Shown here: in pieces, positions 1 through 7,537 of the stretch | How positions within the stretch are numbered: position 1 is the stretch's first letter | Layout: every line of letters starts with the position of its first letter | NCBI GenBank assembly: GCA_964576705.1 | Contig: CAZNVI010000021.1 | Span: 1-17,432, forward strand | Reading direction: 5' to 3' | DNA length: 17,432 nucleotides | From: CAYMDS01 sp964576705 | Lineage (GTDB): Bacteria > Patescibacteriota > Microgenomatia > Levybacterales > UBA12049 | The notes under the pieces: generated by a model | Database searches by the model: none | Told to the model about the DNA's origin: nothing | Seen by the model: the letters and a program-made list of their open reading frames with translations, nothing else | Program-made: the position numbers and the translations under genes

Positions 1-2
1 AT

Positions 3-2291
3 ACATGGAACGCCAGCAGTTCTACCTGCGCCGCAAATCAATACAACTGTACAGGTTCAATTCCCTCAGGTAGTACTGCATGTAGCGGGGATGATACAGG
101 ANNNNNNNNNNNNNNNNNNNNNNNNNNNNNNNNNNNNNNNNNNNNNNNNNNNNNNNNNNNNNNNNNNNNNNNNNNNNNNNNNNNNNNNNNNNNNNNNNNN
201 NGAAGTGCTGGAAACCGTAAATGCCAATACACTACTCCTGCATTCAGCTGTACAGGTTCAATTCCCTCAGGTAGTACTGCATGTAGCGGGGATGATACAG
301 GATTGACCAGTAATCTTGCCTGGCAAGTGACAACATCCTGCAGCGGAAGTGCTGGAAACCGTAAATGCCAATACACTACTCCTGCATTCAGCTGTACAGG
401 AACCTTTAACAATTCTACTATGTGGGATGCTGAAGAAAGTCAAAACCTTACAGCCAACCTAGGTAAAACTCATTCAACAACAGATACAACAACCAAGTGT
501 CAGTTTTACTGCAATACAGGATATACATGGAACGCCAGCAGTTCTACCTGCGCCGCAAATCAATACAACTGTACAGGCCCTACTCCCTCGAATGCTTCTT
601 TATGGGACAATGAGGAAAGAAACGGACTTTTAGTTGATACTCCTAAAACCTATGGGGCGACAGATGATCCCAACATCAAATGTCAGTATACTTGTGATCC
701 AGGCTTTAACTGGAACGCGGGTAATTCCACTTGTGTTGTTGTAGCGACGGCTACACCAATTACCTATAACTGTACAGGCCCTACTCCCTCGAATGCTTCT
801 TTATGGGACAATGAGGAAAGAAACGGACTTTTAGTTGATACTCCTAAAACCTATGGGGCGACAGATGATCCCAACATCAAATGTCAGTATCATTGCGATC
901 CAGGATATACATGGAACAATATTACTAGTAGTTGTGAGATTATTTACAACTGCACAGGCCCTACTCCCTCGAATGCTTCTATGTGGGATATTGAAGAAAG
1001 TACAGGACTGGCAGCAGATACTCCGAAAACTCACTCAGCGACAGACACTGCTATCAAATGCCAATATCACTGCGATCCGGATTTTGTATGGGATGGTAAC
1101 AGTTGTGAAGTAAGTTATAACGTTTCAGGAAGTGTATTCGTAGACCGAAACAGGAATCAAATAAAAGACAATGGCGAACCGAATCACTCAGGTACAATAA
1201 ATATCCAATCCACGGAAGGAAACGTAACCATAAATAATGGTACTTTTCAGGTGAGAGGAATACTTGCCGGACAACTAACCATATCTTATACATCTCCTTT
1301 ACCTGCCGGGTTTGAGATGATATACCCTCTGAATGGTCCGCCACCTGCGTTTTTAGTAACTGTCGGTCCGGGATGCACTGTCGATCAGACTACCGGCGCA
1401 AATTGTAACGCAAGTGACGATATAATAAATCTCAATTTCGCGATCACTGACTCTATTCCCTGGATTCAAGGTCGAGGTATGGACATGCGGATAGATAAAG
1501 GATTCACAAATTACGTCGCAAATAATCCATCCTGCACAGGTGCCTTTACCTCTGTACAGTCTTCTACTGCCGATGCAGGAATCATTTTTACAGGCGACGG
1601 ACAAGCTGCATTCGGACAAGGACAATCCTCTCAGAAAGACTGGGTCGTGGGAGGAAATTCATACCCTGAGGTCTTCAAAACGACCAACTCTCGTTTATCT
1701 ACCTCACATGCTTATATTCAAACAACTATAGAAAGAGCAGGCACACAGATTAAGAATCTCTCAAGCGAATGCCATCCTAATCTTTCCAACTGCACTCTCA
1801 CCGCGAATCTACCAAGCGGCGTATATAGAGCAAACAACGATACGGCATTAAATGCCTACACTTTTCCAAATGATAGAAATTATATATTCCTTATTAGCGG
1901 CATACTCACTCTTAGAGGCGAAATAAAGGTTCCATCTTCCTCTACAGCATTATTTACTACTACAGATGATATAGTAATCGACTCCAGCGTGGGCTCAGCC
2001 CCGTCCTGCTCTACGTCTTCTAACCTGGAAGGATTCTTCAGCGCGGATAACGATGTTATAGTTGAAGGAACAAATGATTGTACTGTGTCAGCGGATAGAA
2101 TGCTGACTATCCAAGGAGCAGTATTCGTGAATGCCCAGATGTCCGGCGGGGTTTTCGAAAATAACAGAAACCTTTGTGATGACAATTATAATTATCCGAG
2201 TATAACCTTTACAGGACGACCGGATCTTATACTTAATGCACCAAACATCTTGAAAGTAAAAAATTATAAATTCCAGGAAGAAGCACCATAG
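3..2291 (+). CDS. Cys-repeat surface protein, 5' partial, interrupted by assembly gap
   Basis: The reading frame is open from the window edge, keeps the same frame on both sides of the 100-N gap (102-201), and ends at TAG 2289-2291. The true start lies upstream. The protein is built from Cys-rich units of about 45-65 residues of two kinds. One has C-T-G-S-I-P...C-S-G-D-D-T-G-L; the other has YNCTGPTPSNAS, a Trp-Asp, K-C-Q-Y and C-D-P-G-[FY]-x-W, ending in C. At least three of the second kind are visible (about 560-1110). Next comes an SdrD-B-like beta module (SGSVFVDRNRNQIKDNGE) and a C-terminal region of about 290 residues with WIQGRGMDMRIDKGF and an end resembling other CPR surface proteins (NAPNILKVKNYKFQEEAP). 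It is probably an extracellular adhesin or stalk; the function is inferred. Units are near-identical at the DNA level (567-689 equals 768-890), so the repeat number is uncertain. Confidence 0.8.
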   Translation, partial: TWNASSSTCAANQYNCTGSIPSGSTACSGDDTGXXXXXXXXXXXXXXXXXXXXXXXXXXXXXXXXXXSAGNRKCQYTTPAFSCTGSIPSGSTACSGDDTGLTSNLAWQVTTSCSGSAGNRKCQYTTPAFSCTGTFNNSTMWDAEESQNLTANLGKTHSTTDTTTKCQFYCNTGYTWNASSSTCAANQYNCTGPTPSNASLWDNEERNGLLVDTPKTYGATDDPNIKCQYTCDPGFNWNAGNSTCVVVATATPITYNCTGPTPSNASLWDNEERNGLLVDTPKTYGATDDPNIKCQYHCDPGYTWNNITSSCEIIYNCTGPTPSNASMWDIEESTGLAADTPKTHSATDTAIKCQYHCDPDFVWDGNSCEVSYNVSGSVFVDRNRNQIKDNGEPNHSGTINIQSTEGNVTINNGTFQVRGILAGQLTISYTSPLPAGFEMIYPLNGPPPAFLVTVGPGCTVDQTTGANCNASDDIINLNFAITDSIPWIQGRGMDMRIDKGFTNYVANNPSCTGAFTSVQSSTADAGIIFTGDGQAAFGQGQSSQKDWVVGGNSYPEVFKTTNSRLSTSHAYIQTTIERAGTQIKNLSSECHPNLSNCTLTANLPSGVYRANNDTALNAYTFPNDRNYIFLISGILTLRGEIKVPSSSTALFTTTDDIVIDSSVGSAPSCSTSSNLEGFFSADNDVIVEGTNDCTVSADRMLTIQGAVFVNAQMSGGVFENNRNLCDDNYNYPSITFTGRPDLILNAPNILKVKNYKFQEEAP
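102..201. other. 100-N scaffold gap inside the repeat gene
   Basis: Exactly 100 Ns, a conventional placeholder of unknown true length. The 54 nt just left of the gap (48-101) recur at 249-302, and the sequence just right of it (202-257) recurs around 348-403. The assembly broke inside tandem coding repeats, so repeat units are probably missing. Confidence 0.95.
567..890 (+). repeat. Direct repeat within the Cys-repeat gene (123 nt, two copies)
   Basis: 567-689 and 768-890 are identical by eye over 123 nt (offset 201). They encode the YNCTGPTPSNAS to KCQY part of two adjacent units. A third, diverged unit starts near 948. This indicates recent unit duplication or homogenisation. Confidence 0.85.
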
Positions 2292-2381
2292 AAAAGTAAA
2301 GAGGTTCAAGAGAGATCCAAAATTTATAAATTAATTATTCCTTAACTTGTACCTTGAGACTTGCACCTCGATTCATAGCTA

Positions 2382-2442
2382 CAAAGAGTCAGAGCATAAT
2401 CACTACTTTGTCGCTTTGGCTCTCTGACTCTGTGACTCTTTG
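2382..2442. repeat. Intergenic inverted repeat with two alternative stems
   Basis: GAGTCAGAG (2386-2394) pairs perfectly with CTCTGACTC (2422-2430). CAAAGAGTCA (2382-2391) pairs perfectly with TGACTCTTTG (2433-2442). The 5' arm is shared, so the stems exclude each other. It lies 91 nt after the stop of the Cys-repeat gene and just before the next promoter, so it could be a terminator, although no clean T-run follows. Confidence 0.5.
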
Positions 2443-2455
2443 AATAATTACCACA

Positions 2456-2484
2456 TTGACATAAACCCTACCATTTGGTACATA
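2456..2484 (+). promoter_or_regulatory. Sigma70-type promoter of the cohesin cluster
   Basis: TTGACA (2456-2461), a 17-nt spacer, and TACATA (2479-2484). The predicted start site near 2491 falls at the ATG (2493), so the transcript would be leaderless. Confidence 0.6.
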
Positions 2485-2492
2485 ATGTATGT

Positions 2493-3128
2493 ATGCCAGA
2501 AAGCACCGCTACGGATAAAGTCGTTATCAACAAGAAGAATAAACTGCATTTTAACAAGCTTGCTGTTCCTATCATACTTATAATTGTTCTCTTGTCTTTA
2601 ACAACCTTATTTCTCAATTCTAAAACGGGTAAGCCAAAATCTACACCTGTTGAGACCTTACCTGCTCCTACTACCGCTATATCACCCGATGCCCAATCGG
2701 TTCTTAGTTTAATACCAAACCCTATGATGCTTGATGCTACGAATAAAGGTACTATCGACGTAAATATTGAAACCGGGGGAAATGAAGTAACTGCTGTACA
2801 ATTTGAACTTAAATATGATCCTTCAGCAATTACAGATATAGAGATACGACCAGCCAAATTCTTCACCAGTCCCGTTGAATTGATGAAACTGGTAGACAAA
2901 ACAAATGGAAGAATTACATACATGATAGGTATAAGTCCCGCACAAAATCCTATTTCCGGCAGTGGTTCTGTAGCTCAAATTACGTTTTCAAAAACCCGAA
3001 ATACCAATCTTGCTTCAACAGAGATAAAATTTGCTAAAACAGAAAATTCAGAAAGCATAGTAACCGCAACCGGAATTGAAGAAAGCGTATTAAAAGAGAC
3101 TCATGGCGCTGTGATTGAGTTAAAATAA
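2493..3128 (+). CDS. Membrane-anchored cohesin-domain protein (cohesin only)
   Basis: 211 aa from ATG 2493. A TTG 18 nt upstream would extend the frame but lies in front of the predicted transcription start, so I prefer the ATG. A short Lys-rich cytoplasmic N-terminus is followed by one membrane segment (about residues 22-42), a Pro/Thr linker (about 43-65) and one cohesin-like beta-sandwich domain (about 70-205). Recognisable cohesin features are VNIETGGNEVTAVQFELKYDP near the start and the GSGSVAQITF strand. Cohesins bind dockerin modules, and dockerin proteins are encoded immediately downstream. It probably displays a single cohesin outside the membrane and is a paralogue of the gene at 6874. 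The next gene starts 36 nt on, suggesting co-transcription. Confidence 0.8.
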   Translation: MPESTATDKVVINKKNKLHFNKLAVPIILIIVLLSLTTLFLNSKTGKPKSTPVETLPAPTTAISPDAQSVLSLIPNPMMLDATNKGTIDVNIETGGNEVTAVQFELKYDPSAITDIEIRPAKFFTSPVELMKLVDKTNGRITYMIGISPAQNPISGSGSVAQITFSKTRNTNLASTEIKFAKTENSESIVTATGIEESVLKETHGAVIELK

Positions 3129-3164
3129 ATTATAAAGTTTAAATAGGTTTTAAAACAAAGCTTT

Positions 3165-5564
3165 ATGGAACAAGTAAAAAGTCTTATAAATTATCCCTTA
3201 AATTACAAAAAAATCCTTGTGCTGGGCATTTTCGGATTCGCTTTAATAGCCCTTCCAGTAACGATCGCATTACTCCAAAATCAGCAGGACTTCAGACAGC
3301 TTGCCGCTAAGTCTAATACAGTAATTTTAGAGCCTGTTGAAGATACATATGTAGACAGTATAAATCAAAACACCAATTATGCTTCAAGTTCTGGCCTTCG
3401 TGTAAACTGGACGAATGGTATAAAAACAGCATTTTTGAAATTTGACCTTAGCTCATTAAAAGACGCAACTATAACTAATGCGATACTAAGAATTTATGTA
3501 GAAGATCCATCCGCAGATCCTATGTCGCTAAAAAGCGTAGCCGATGATAACTGGAATGAATCCATAACATACGCAACGCAGCCTGCCGTCGGCGAATCCT
3601 TCGCTAATTTCGGAAATACAGCTAGAAATACATGGAAAGTTATATCTGTTACAAATAAGGTTAATGAAGAGAAGGGGCAAATATTTTCATTAGCCGTGAC
3701 TTCAGCCAAGCGCGATATGCTTGTTTTTCATTCCGCAAATACAACGGGCACCAAGCCCAAACTTGAAGTAACCTACAACATGCCGGCAACTCCGACCATC
3801 ACAAACTCTCCGTCTATACCTATCACCACGCTCACGCCTATAATAGACCCTCCTCCATCAACTGATGCTTGCGCGTCGGCCGCTGCTGATATCGTACTAC
3901 TAATTGACAAATCAAGCAGCATGAATCAGGAAATAGGAGCTGCAAAAAGAGCAGCAAAACTGTTCGTCGATAAGATAGCGCAAAACCCAAGTAATAAAAT
4001 CTCGCTTATGACTTTTGATCATGATGTCGCGGTAACTCCTTTGACCGATGATTTTGAATCAGTAAAGACTGCTATTGCTGCTATAAAGGATCTAACATGG
4101 GGTACTTGTATACAATGCGCGATAGATAAAGCCAACACTGAATTTTCTGAAAGAGGCAGATCGGGACTCAATAAATCTATAGTACTACTAACCGATGGCA
4201 GACCTACCCGAACCGCAAGCGGAGGAGCTGCAACTGAAATTGCGGAAGAAGCTGCATTCCAATCAATCAAGACTGGTTTTGCAACCCATGGATATACTTT
4301 ATTTAATATAGGCATAGGCAACGGCGTGAAAGAAGAGTTCATGCAGGAAACTGCGCAATATACTGGAGGCAAATATTATCATGCTCCTGTTTCTGCCGAT
4401 CTTGATGAAATATACCTTAATATTGCGACAGTAATTGGTAAAAGCACAGTCAGCGGTATGGTATATAATGATGTAAATAATAGCAGTACGAAAGATGCTT
4501 CCGAATCAGGACTGCAAGGTTGGTCAGTAAAACTACAGGAAGTTAACGGTTCATATAATCAAAGCACCACTACATCTGCAGAAAGTAATTACAGCTTTTC
4601 TGGTCTATGCGCAGGCAAAACATATAGATTAAGTCAAACTGTACAGTCAGGCTGGAGACAAACTACTCCACAAAACCCTGATTACTATGAACTTACAATA
4701 AACAGCGGTGTACCAAATGACAGTAAAGACTTCGGCAACGTTAAGATTACCAAATGCACCGATGGAATCGATAACGATTCAAACGGCTACATGGACCGCC
4801 GGGACTCAAGCTGCCATACCGACTGGAATCCGGATAATGCCGGTTCTTATAATCCGGACCTTGCAGGCGAGAATGGAGCTGGTGAATCTTGCGCAGACTC
4901 AAAAGATAACAATAGCAATGGCACCATAGACGGCGCAGACCCTATATGCCATACAGATGGATCAGCTGGAAATCCACAAAGCTTTGATCCGAATCTGTCT
5001 GAATTCGATCCGAATGCAGACGTTATCTTAAACTTAAAAATATTTTTGCATGGTATAGGCTTAAGCGGTGATAACAGGAATCCCGCAAGTGATTTCAGCA
5101 ATAAAAATCCGGTGCATTCTGAAAGAAAAGCGGTAGTTGAAGTGTTTAATAACAAAAACCAACTAAAAGCAACAGTATCAGCTTTTATAAACTATGCATC
5201 TGCCAGCGGAAGCTTTACAGGAGTCGCGAATGTCGGGAAATTATCGGCAGGAGGTTATACGGTAAAAGTTAAAACCGAACAACATCTTAAACTCCAAATT
5301 CCGGGCATCCAGAACGTCGCGTCAGGCGGCGCGCTTGATTTACAGACAGTAGCGCTCGTCTCAGGCGATGTGAATAACGACAACAGACTTGATATCCTGG
5401 ACTACAATATATTATATGGATGCTATACAAGCGATCTTATGCCTACTCCAAAAAATTGCAATGAAACAAACGCAGTGAAAACAGATCTGAATGACGAAGG
5501 AAAAGTAAATCTGTTTGACCTTAACCTATTCATCCGCGAACTGTCAGTACAGTCAGGCGCATAG
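3165..5564 (+). CDS. DNRLRE - vWA - SdrD-B-like - Ca-motif - X - dockerin surface protein
   Basis: 799 aa with an N-terminal membrane anchor (about residues 17-37). Residues about 50-205 resemble a DNRLRE/CBM96-type beta module (EDTYVDS, FLKFDLSSL, W-N-E, LEVTYN). Residues about 240-425 form a von Willebrand A domain with an intact MIDAS: D248-x-S250-x-S252, Thr in 311-314, and D344 in TDGRP. Next come an SdrD-B-like module (about 425-525), Asp/Asn-rich probable calcium motifs (CTDGIDNDSNG and a second copy, about 530-600), the HGIG-containing X module (about 617-733) and a type I dockerin. The dockerin has loops starting at D735 (DVNNDNRLDILD) and D774 (DLNDEGKVNLFD). vWA domains usually mediate metal-dependent adhesion; the dockerin suggests it plugs into cohesins encoded alongside. 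Part of the X-dockerin DNA is identical to that of the next gene. No enzyme domain is visible. Confidence 0.85.
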   Translation: MEQVKSLINYPLNYKKILVLGIFGFALIALPVTIALLQNQQDFRQLAAKSNTVILEPVEDTYVDSINQNTNYASSSGLRVNWTNGIKTAFLKFDLSSLKDATITNAILRIYVEDPSADPMSLKSVADDNWNESITYATQPAVGESFANFGNTARNTWKVISVTNKVNEEKGQIFSLAVTSAKRDMLVFHSANTTGTKPKLEVTYNMPATPTITNSPSIPITTLTPIIDPPPSTDACASAAADIVLLIDKSSSMNQEIGAAKRAAKLFVDKIAQNPSNKISLMTFDHDVAVTPLTDDFESVKTAIAAIKDLTWGTCIQCAIDKANTEFSERGRSGLNKSIVLLTDGRPTRTASGGAATEIAEEAAFQSIKTGFATHGYTLFNIGIGNGVKEEFMQETAQYTGGKYYHAPVSADLDEIYLNIATVIGKSTVSGMVYNDVNNSSTKDASESGLQGWSVKLQEVNGSYNQSTTTSAESNYSFSGLCAGKTYRLSQTVQSGWRQTTPQNPDYYELTINSGVPNDSKDFGNVKITKCTDGIDNDSNGYMDRRDSSCHTDWNPDNAGSYNPDLAGENGAGESCADSKDNNSNGTIDGADPICHTDGSAGNPQSFDPNLSEFDPNADVILNLKIFLHGIGLSGDNRNPASDFSNKNPVHSERKAVVEVFNNKNQLKATVSAFINYASASGSFTGVANVGKLSAGGYTVKVKTEQHLKLQIPGIQNVASGGALDLQTVALVSGDVNNDNRLDILDYNILYGCYTSDLMPTPKNCNETNAVKTDLNDEGKVNLFDLNLFIRELSVQSGA
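5063..5434 (+). repeat. 372-bp perfect direct repeat, copy 1 (X module + first dockerin loop)
   Basis: Identical by eye to 6222-6593 (offset 1159) without a mismatch. It covers most of the X module and the first dockerin loop. Similarity drops abruptly at both edges, although the flanking coding sequence is still homologous. Confidence 0.9.
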
Positions 5565-5586
5565 ATTATAAATCATACCTTGAAGA

Positions 5587-6723
5587 ATGATAAAAAAACT
5601 ACCTAAAAAATATTTATCTGTATTTCTGGGGATAGCTCTAGTTATTTTCCTTGGACTACTTATAAAACTTACATTGACCAGACAAAATACCAGAAACGAG
5701 GCTTCAGCAGTTCCCAGCTTATACTTCAGCCCTTCATCATCCTCCACGAATTTTTTAAATAAAAACCTCAATGATTCATTTACTTTGGATTTGATGGTCG
5801 ATCCCGGTGATACTTTAGCTTCTTTTGTAACATTTTCAATTCAATATGACTCCCAGAAGCTTACAGTGCTAAGCACGGATGACGTAAAGATAAATACCGC
5901 TGCATTTCCGGTAATTTTAGAGGGTCCGTATATGCATCCGGACAGCGTCGAAGGTACTGTAAGTATCGGAAGCGATCCTACAAAGGGTATTGCAGTACCC
6001 ACCAAGATAGCTTCAATCACCTTTAAGGCTATAGGACCTACAAATGGTTCCCCCACTACAATCAATCATAAAGCTATATCTATTATATTATCAGTCGGAG
6101 CGAATGAAAGCGCGTCCCAAAACGTTCTCGGCCTGACAGTACCGGCTGTTATTCAAATAAATATGCCCCCACCGGCAGATACTGATCTTAATTTGAATGT
6201 ATTACTTCACGGGATAGGCGAAAGCGGTGATAACAGGAATCCCGCAAGTGATTTCAGCAATAAAAATCCGGTGCATTCTGAAAGAAAAGCGGTAGTTGAA
6301 GTGTTTAATAACAAAAACCAACTAAAAGCAACAGTATCAGCTTTTATAAACTATGCATCTGCCAGCGGAAGCTTTACAGGAGTCGCGAATGTCGGGAAAT
6401 TATCGGCAGGAGGTTATACGGTAAAAGTTAAAACCGAACAACATCTTAAACTCCAAATTCCGGGCATCCAGAACGTCGCGTCAGGCGGCGCGCTTGATTT
6501 ACAGACAGTAGCGCTCGTCTCAGGCGATGTGAATAACGACAACAGACTTGATATCCTGGACTACAATATATTATATGGATGCTATACAAGCGACATCTTT
6601 CCTACTCCCAGAAATTGCACACCGGAGAATACAGTGAAAGCAGATCTGAATGATGAAGGAAAAGTAAATCTGTTTGATCTTAACCTCTTTATTCGGGAAC
6701 TCTCCGTGCAGACAGGATTATAA
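5587..6723 (+). CDS. Membrane-anchored cohesin - X - dockerin protein
   Basis: 378 aa, starting 22 nt after the previous stop, so probably co-transcribed. A membrane anchor (about residues 9-30) is followed by the juxtamembrane motif around Arg36. A cohesin-like domain follows (about 45-195; SLYFSPSS, FTLDLMVDPG, FVTFSIQYD, ASITFKA). Then come the X module (about 200-312; LNVLLHGIGESGD) and a type I dockerin. Dockerin loop 1 starts at D314 (D, N, D, D, D at positions 1, 3, 5, 9, 12) and loop 2 at D353 with Glu at position 5. Cys332 and Cys344 sit between the loops. Carrying both cohesin and dockerin on one chain would allow chaining or self-assembly of subunits. It is a paralogue of the gene at 7538. 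Confidence 0.85.
   Translation: MIKKLPKKYLSVFLGIALVIFLGLLIKLTLTRQNTRNEASAVPSLYFSPSSSSTNFLNKNLNDSFTLDLMVDPGDTLASFVTFSIQYDSQKLTVLSTDDVKINTAAFPVILEGPYMHPDSVEGTVSIGSDPTKGIAVPTKIASITFKAIGPTNGSPTTINHKAISIILSVGANESASQNVLGLTVPAVIQINMPPPADTDLNLNVLLHGIGESGDNRNPASDFSNKNPVHSERKAVVEVFNNKNQLKATVSAFINYASASGSFTGVANVGKLSAGGYTVKVKTEQHLKLQIPGIQNVASGGALDLQTVALVSGDVNNDNRLDILDYNILYGCYTSDIFPTPRNCTPENTVKADLNDEGKVNLFDLNLFIRELSVQTGL
6222..6593 (+). repeat. 372-bp perfect direct repeat, copy 2
   Basis: Second copy of 5063-5434, inside the cohesin-X-dockerin gene. Identity starts and ends sharply inside homologous coding sequence, as expected for a gene-conversion tract or very recent module copying. Confidence 0.9.
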
Positions 6724-6805
6724 ACCAATAATCGGTTTCCACTTGTCTGATTTCAATATTAATATATGGTTAAGCTATTATGATTTATAAACTGAAGACT
6801 GACTA

Positions 6806-6861
6806 TTGACATCTGACAACTACTTTCTTGACATGTACTTCCTTTGACCTCATACTATAAA
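6806..6861 (+). promoter_or_regulatory. Probable promoter region with iterated TTGAC boxes
   Basis: TTGACA at 6806-6811 and 6828-6833 and TTGACC at 6844-6849 lie before TACTATAAA (6853-6861). The best pair I can make is TTGACA 6828 with CATACT at 6851 (17-nt spacer). TATAAA at 6856-6861 ends 12 nt before the ATG. Which combination is used is not clear. Confidence 0.35.
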
Positions 6862-6873
6862 GTAATTGCTGAT

Positions 6874-7530
6874 ATGAAAAGGACTGTGATGCTTATCATT
6901 TTTTTAATTTTCGCAGCATCAATTCTACTCATATATGCGATTAGCTCGCAGCCTGTGAGTAAACCAGCTTTAGATATTAATATATCTCCCACCCAAACTG
7001 TTTCGGTTACTACTACTTCTTCAGCTGATTCTTCTTTATATTTCTCACCGGATTATATCGAATTATCTACATCTGACAGCGCTTCACTGGATATAATGAT
7101 AAACTCCGGAAAAAATCAAATTACAGGCATTCAGCTGGAAATTGGCTACGATCCTGAGGTATTTTCAGAAATCATACTTACTCCTGGTAAATTTCTTCCC
7201 CAGGCAACTGTTTTGTTAAATGAAAATGATGAGAAAAACGGTAGAGTTTCCTACGCTCTTGTATTGCCTCCGTCTGTTTTACCCATCTCCGGAACTGGCA
7301 CAGTCGTCAATGTAAGATTGACTAAATCTACCGATGTATCGGATGCATCAAATCCTACCACGATCTCGATTCTTCCTAAAAGCCTGGTATCGGCTATCGG
7401 TATTGAGGGTTCGGTTTTACGTGAAGTAAAAAACGCCAGTGTAGTTTATGTTTCATCAAGCGGCCCGGTTTCATCTGACACACAAACACCTGAAATAAAT
7501 AAGACAAACAATATTTCTCCCTCGCTATAG
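6874..7530 (+). CDS. Membrane-anchored cohesin-domain protein (cohesin only), second copy
   Basis: 218 aa from ATG 6874. An upstream in-frame TTG (6844) is part of a TTGACC sequence and adds ten residues before the membrane segment, so I do not use it. The membrane anchor spans about residues 5-24, followed by a Ser/Thr linker (about 30-50). The cohesin-like domain (about 53-190) has SLYFSPDYIEL, SLDIMINSGKNQITGIQLEIGYDP and ISGTGTVVNVRL; a polar tail of about 25 residues follows. It shares the layout of the 2493 gene, including no juxtamembrane Arg motif and the IGIEGSVL / TGIEESVL segment near the end. It is followed after 7 nt by a cohesin-X-dockerin gene, repeating the order seen upstream. 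A 150-bp gap with several TTGAC sequences precedes it and probably holds its promoter. Confidence 0.78.
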   Translation: MKRTVMLIIFLIFAASILLIYAISSQPVSKPALDINISPTQTVSVTTTSSADSSLYFSPDYIELSTSDSASLDIMINSGKNQITGIQLEIGYDPEVFSEIILTPGKFLPQATVLLNENDEKNGRVSYALVLPPSVLPISGTGTVVNVRLTKSTDVSDASNPTTISILPKSLVSAIGIEGSVLREVKNASVVYVSSSGPVSSDTQTPEINKTNNISPSL

Positions 7531-7537
7531 ATATATT

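Noticed and set aside
1..400. CRISPR array around the first gap
   Set aside because: The repeats are in-frame coding units of 45-65 residues with no regular spacer length, and they continue into a long ORF.
2475..2492. TTG start for the first cohesin gene
   Set aside because: The TTG overlaps the end of the -35/-10 spacer of a good promoter and precedes the predicted transcription start; ATG 2493 fits better.
831..6065. Several - strand open frames of 60-150 codons opposite the surface-protein genes
   Set aside because: They lie entirely antisense to genes with clear domains, lack ribosome-binding sites and show no recognisable motifs.
6844..6873. TTG start for the second cohesin-only gene
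   Set aside because: The TTG is part of a -35-like TTGACC and adds residues without matching its paralogue; ATG 6874 gives a normal anchor.
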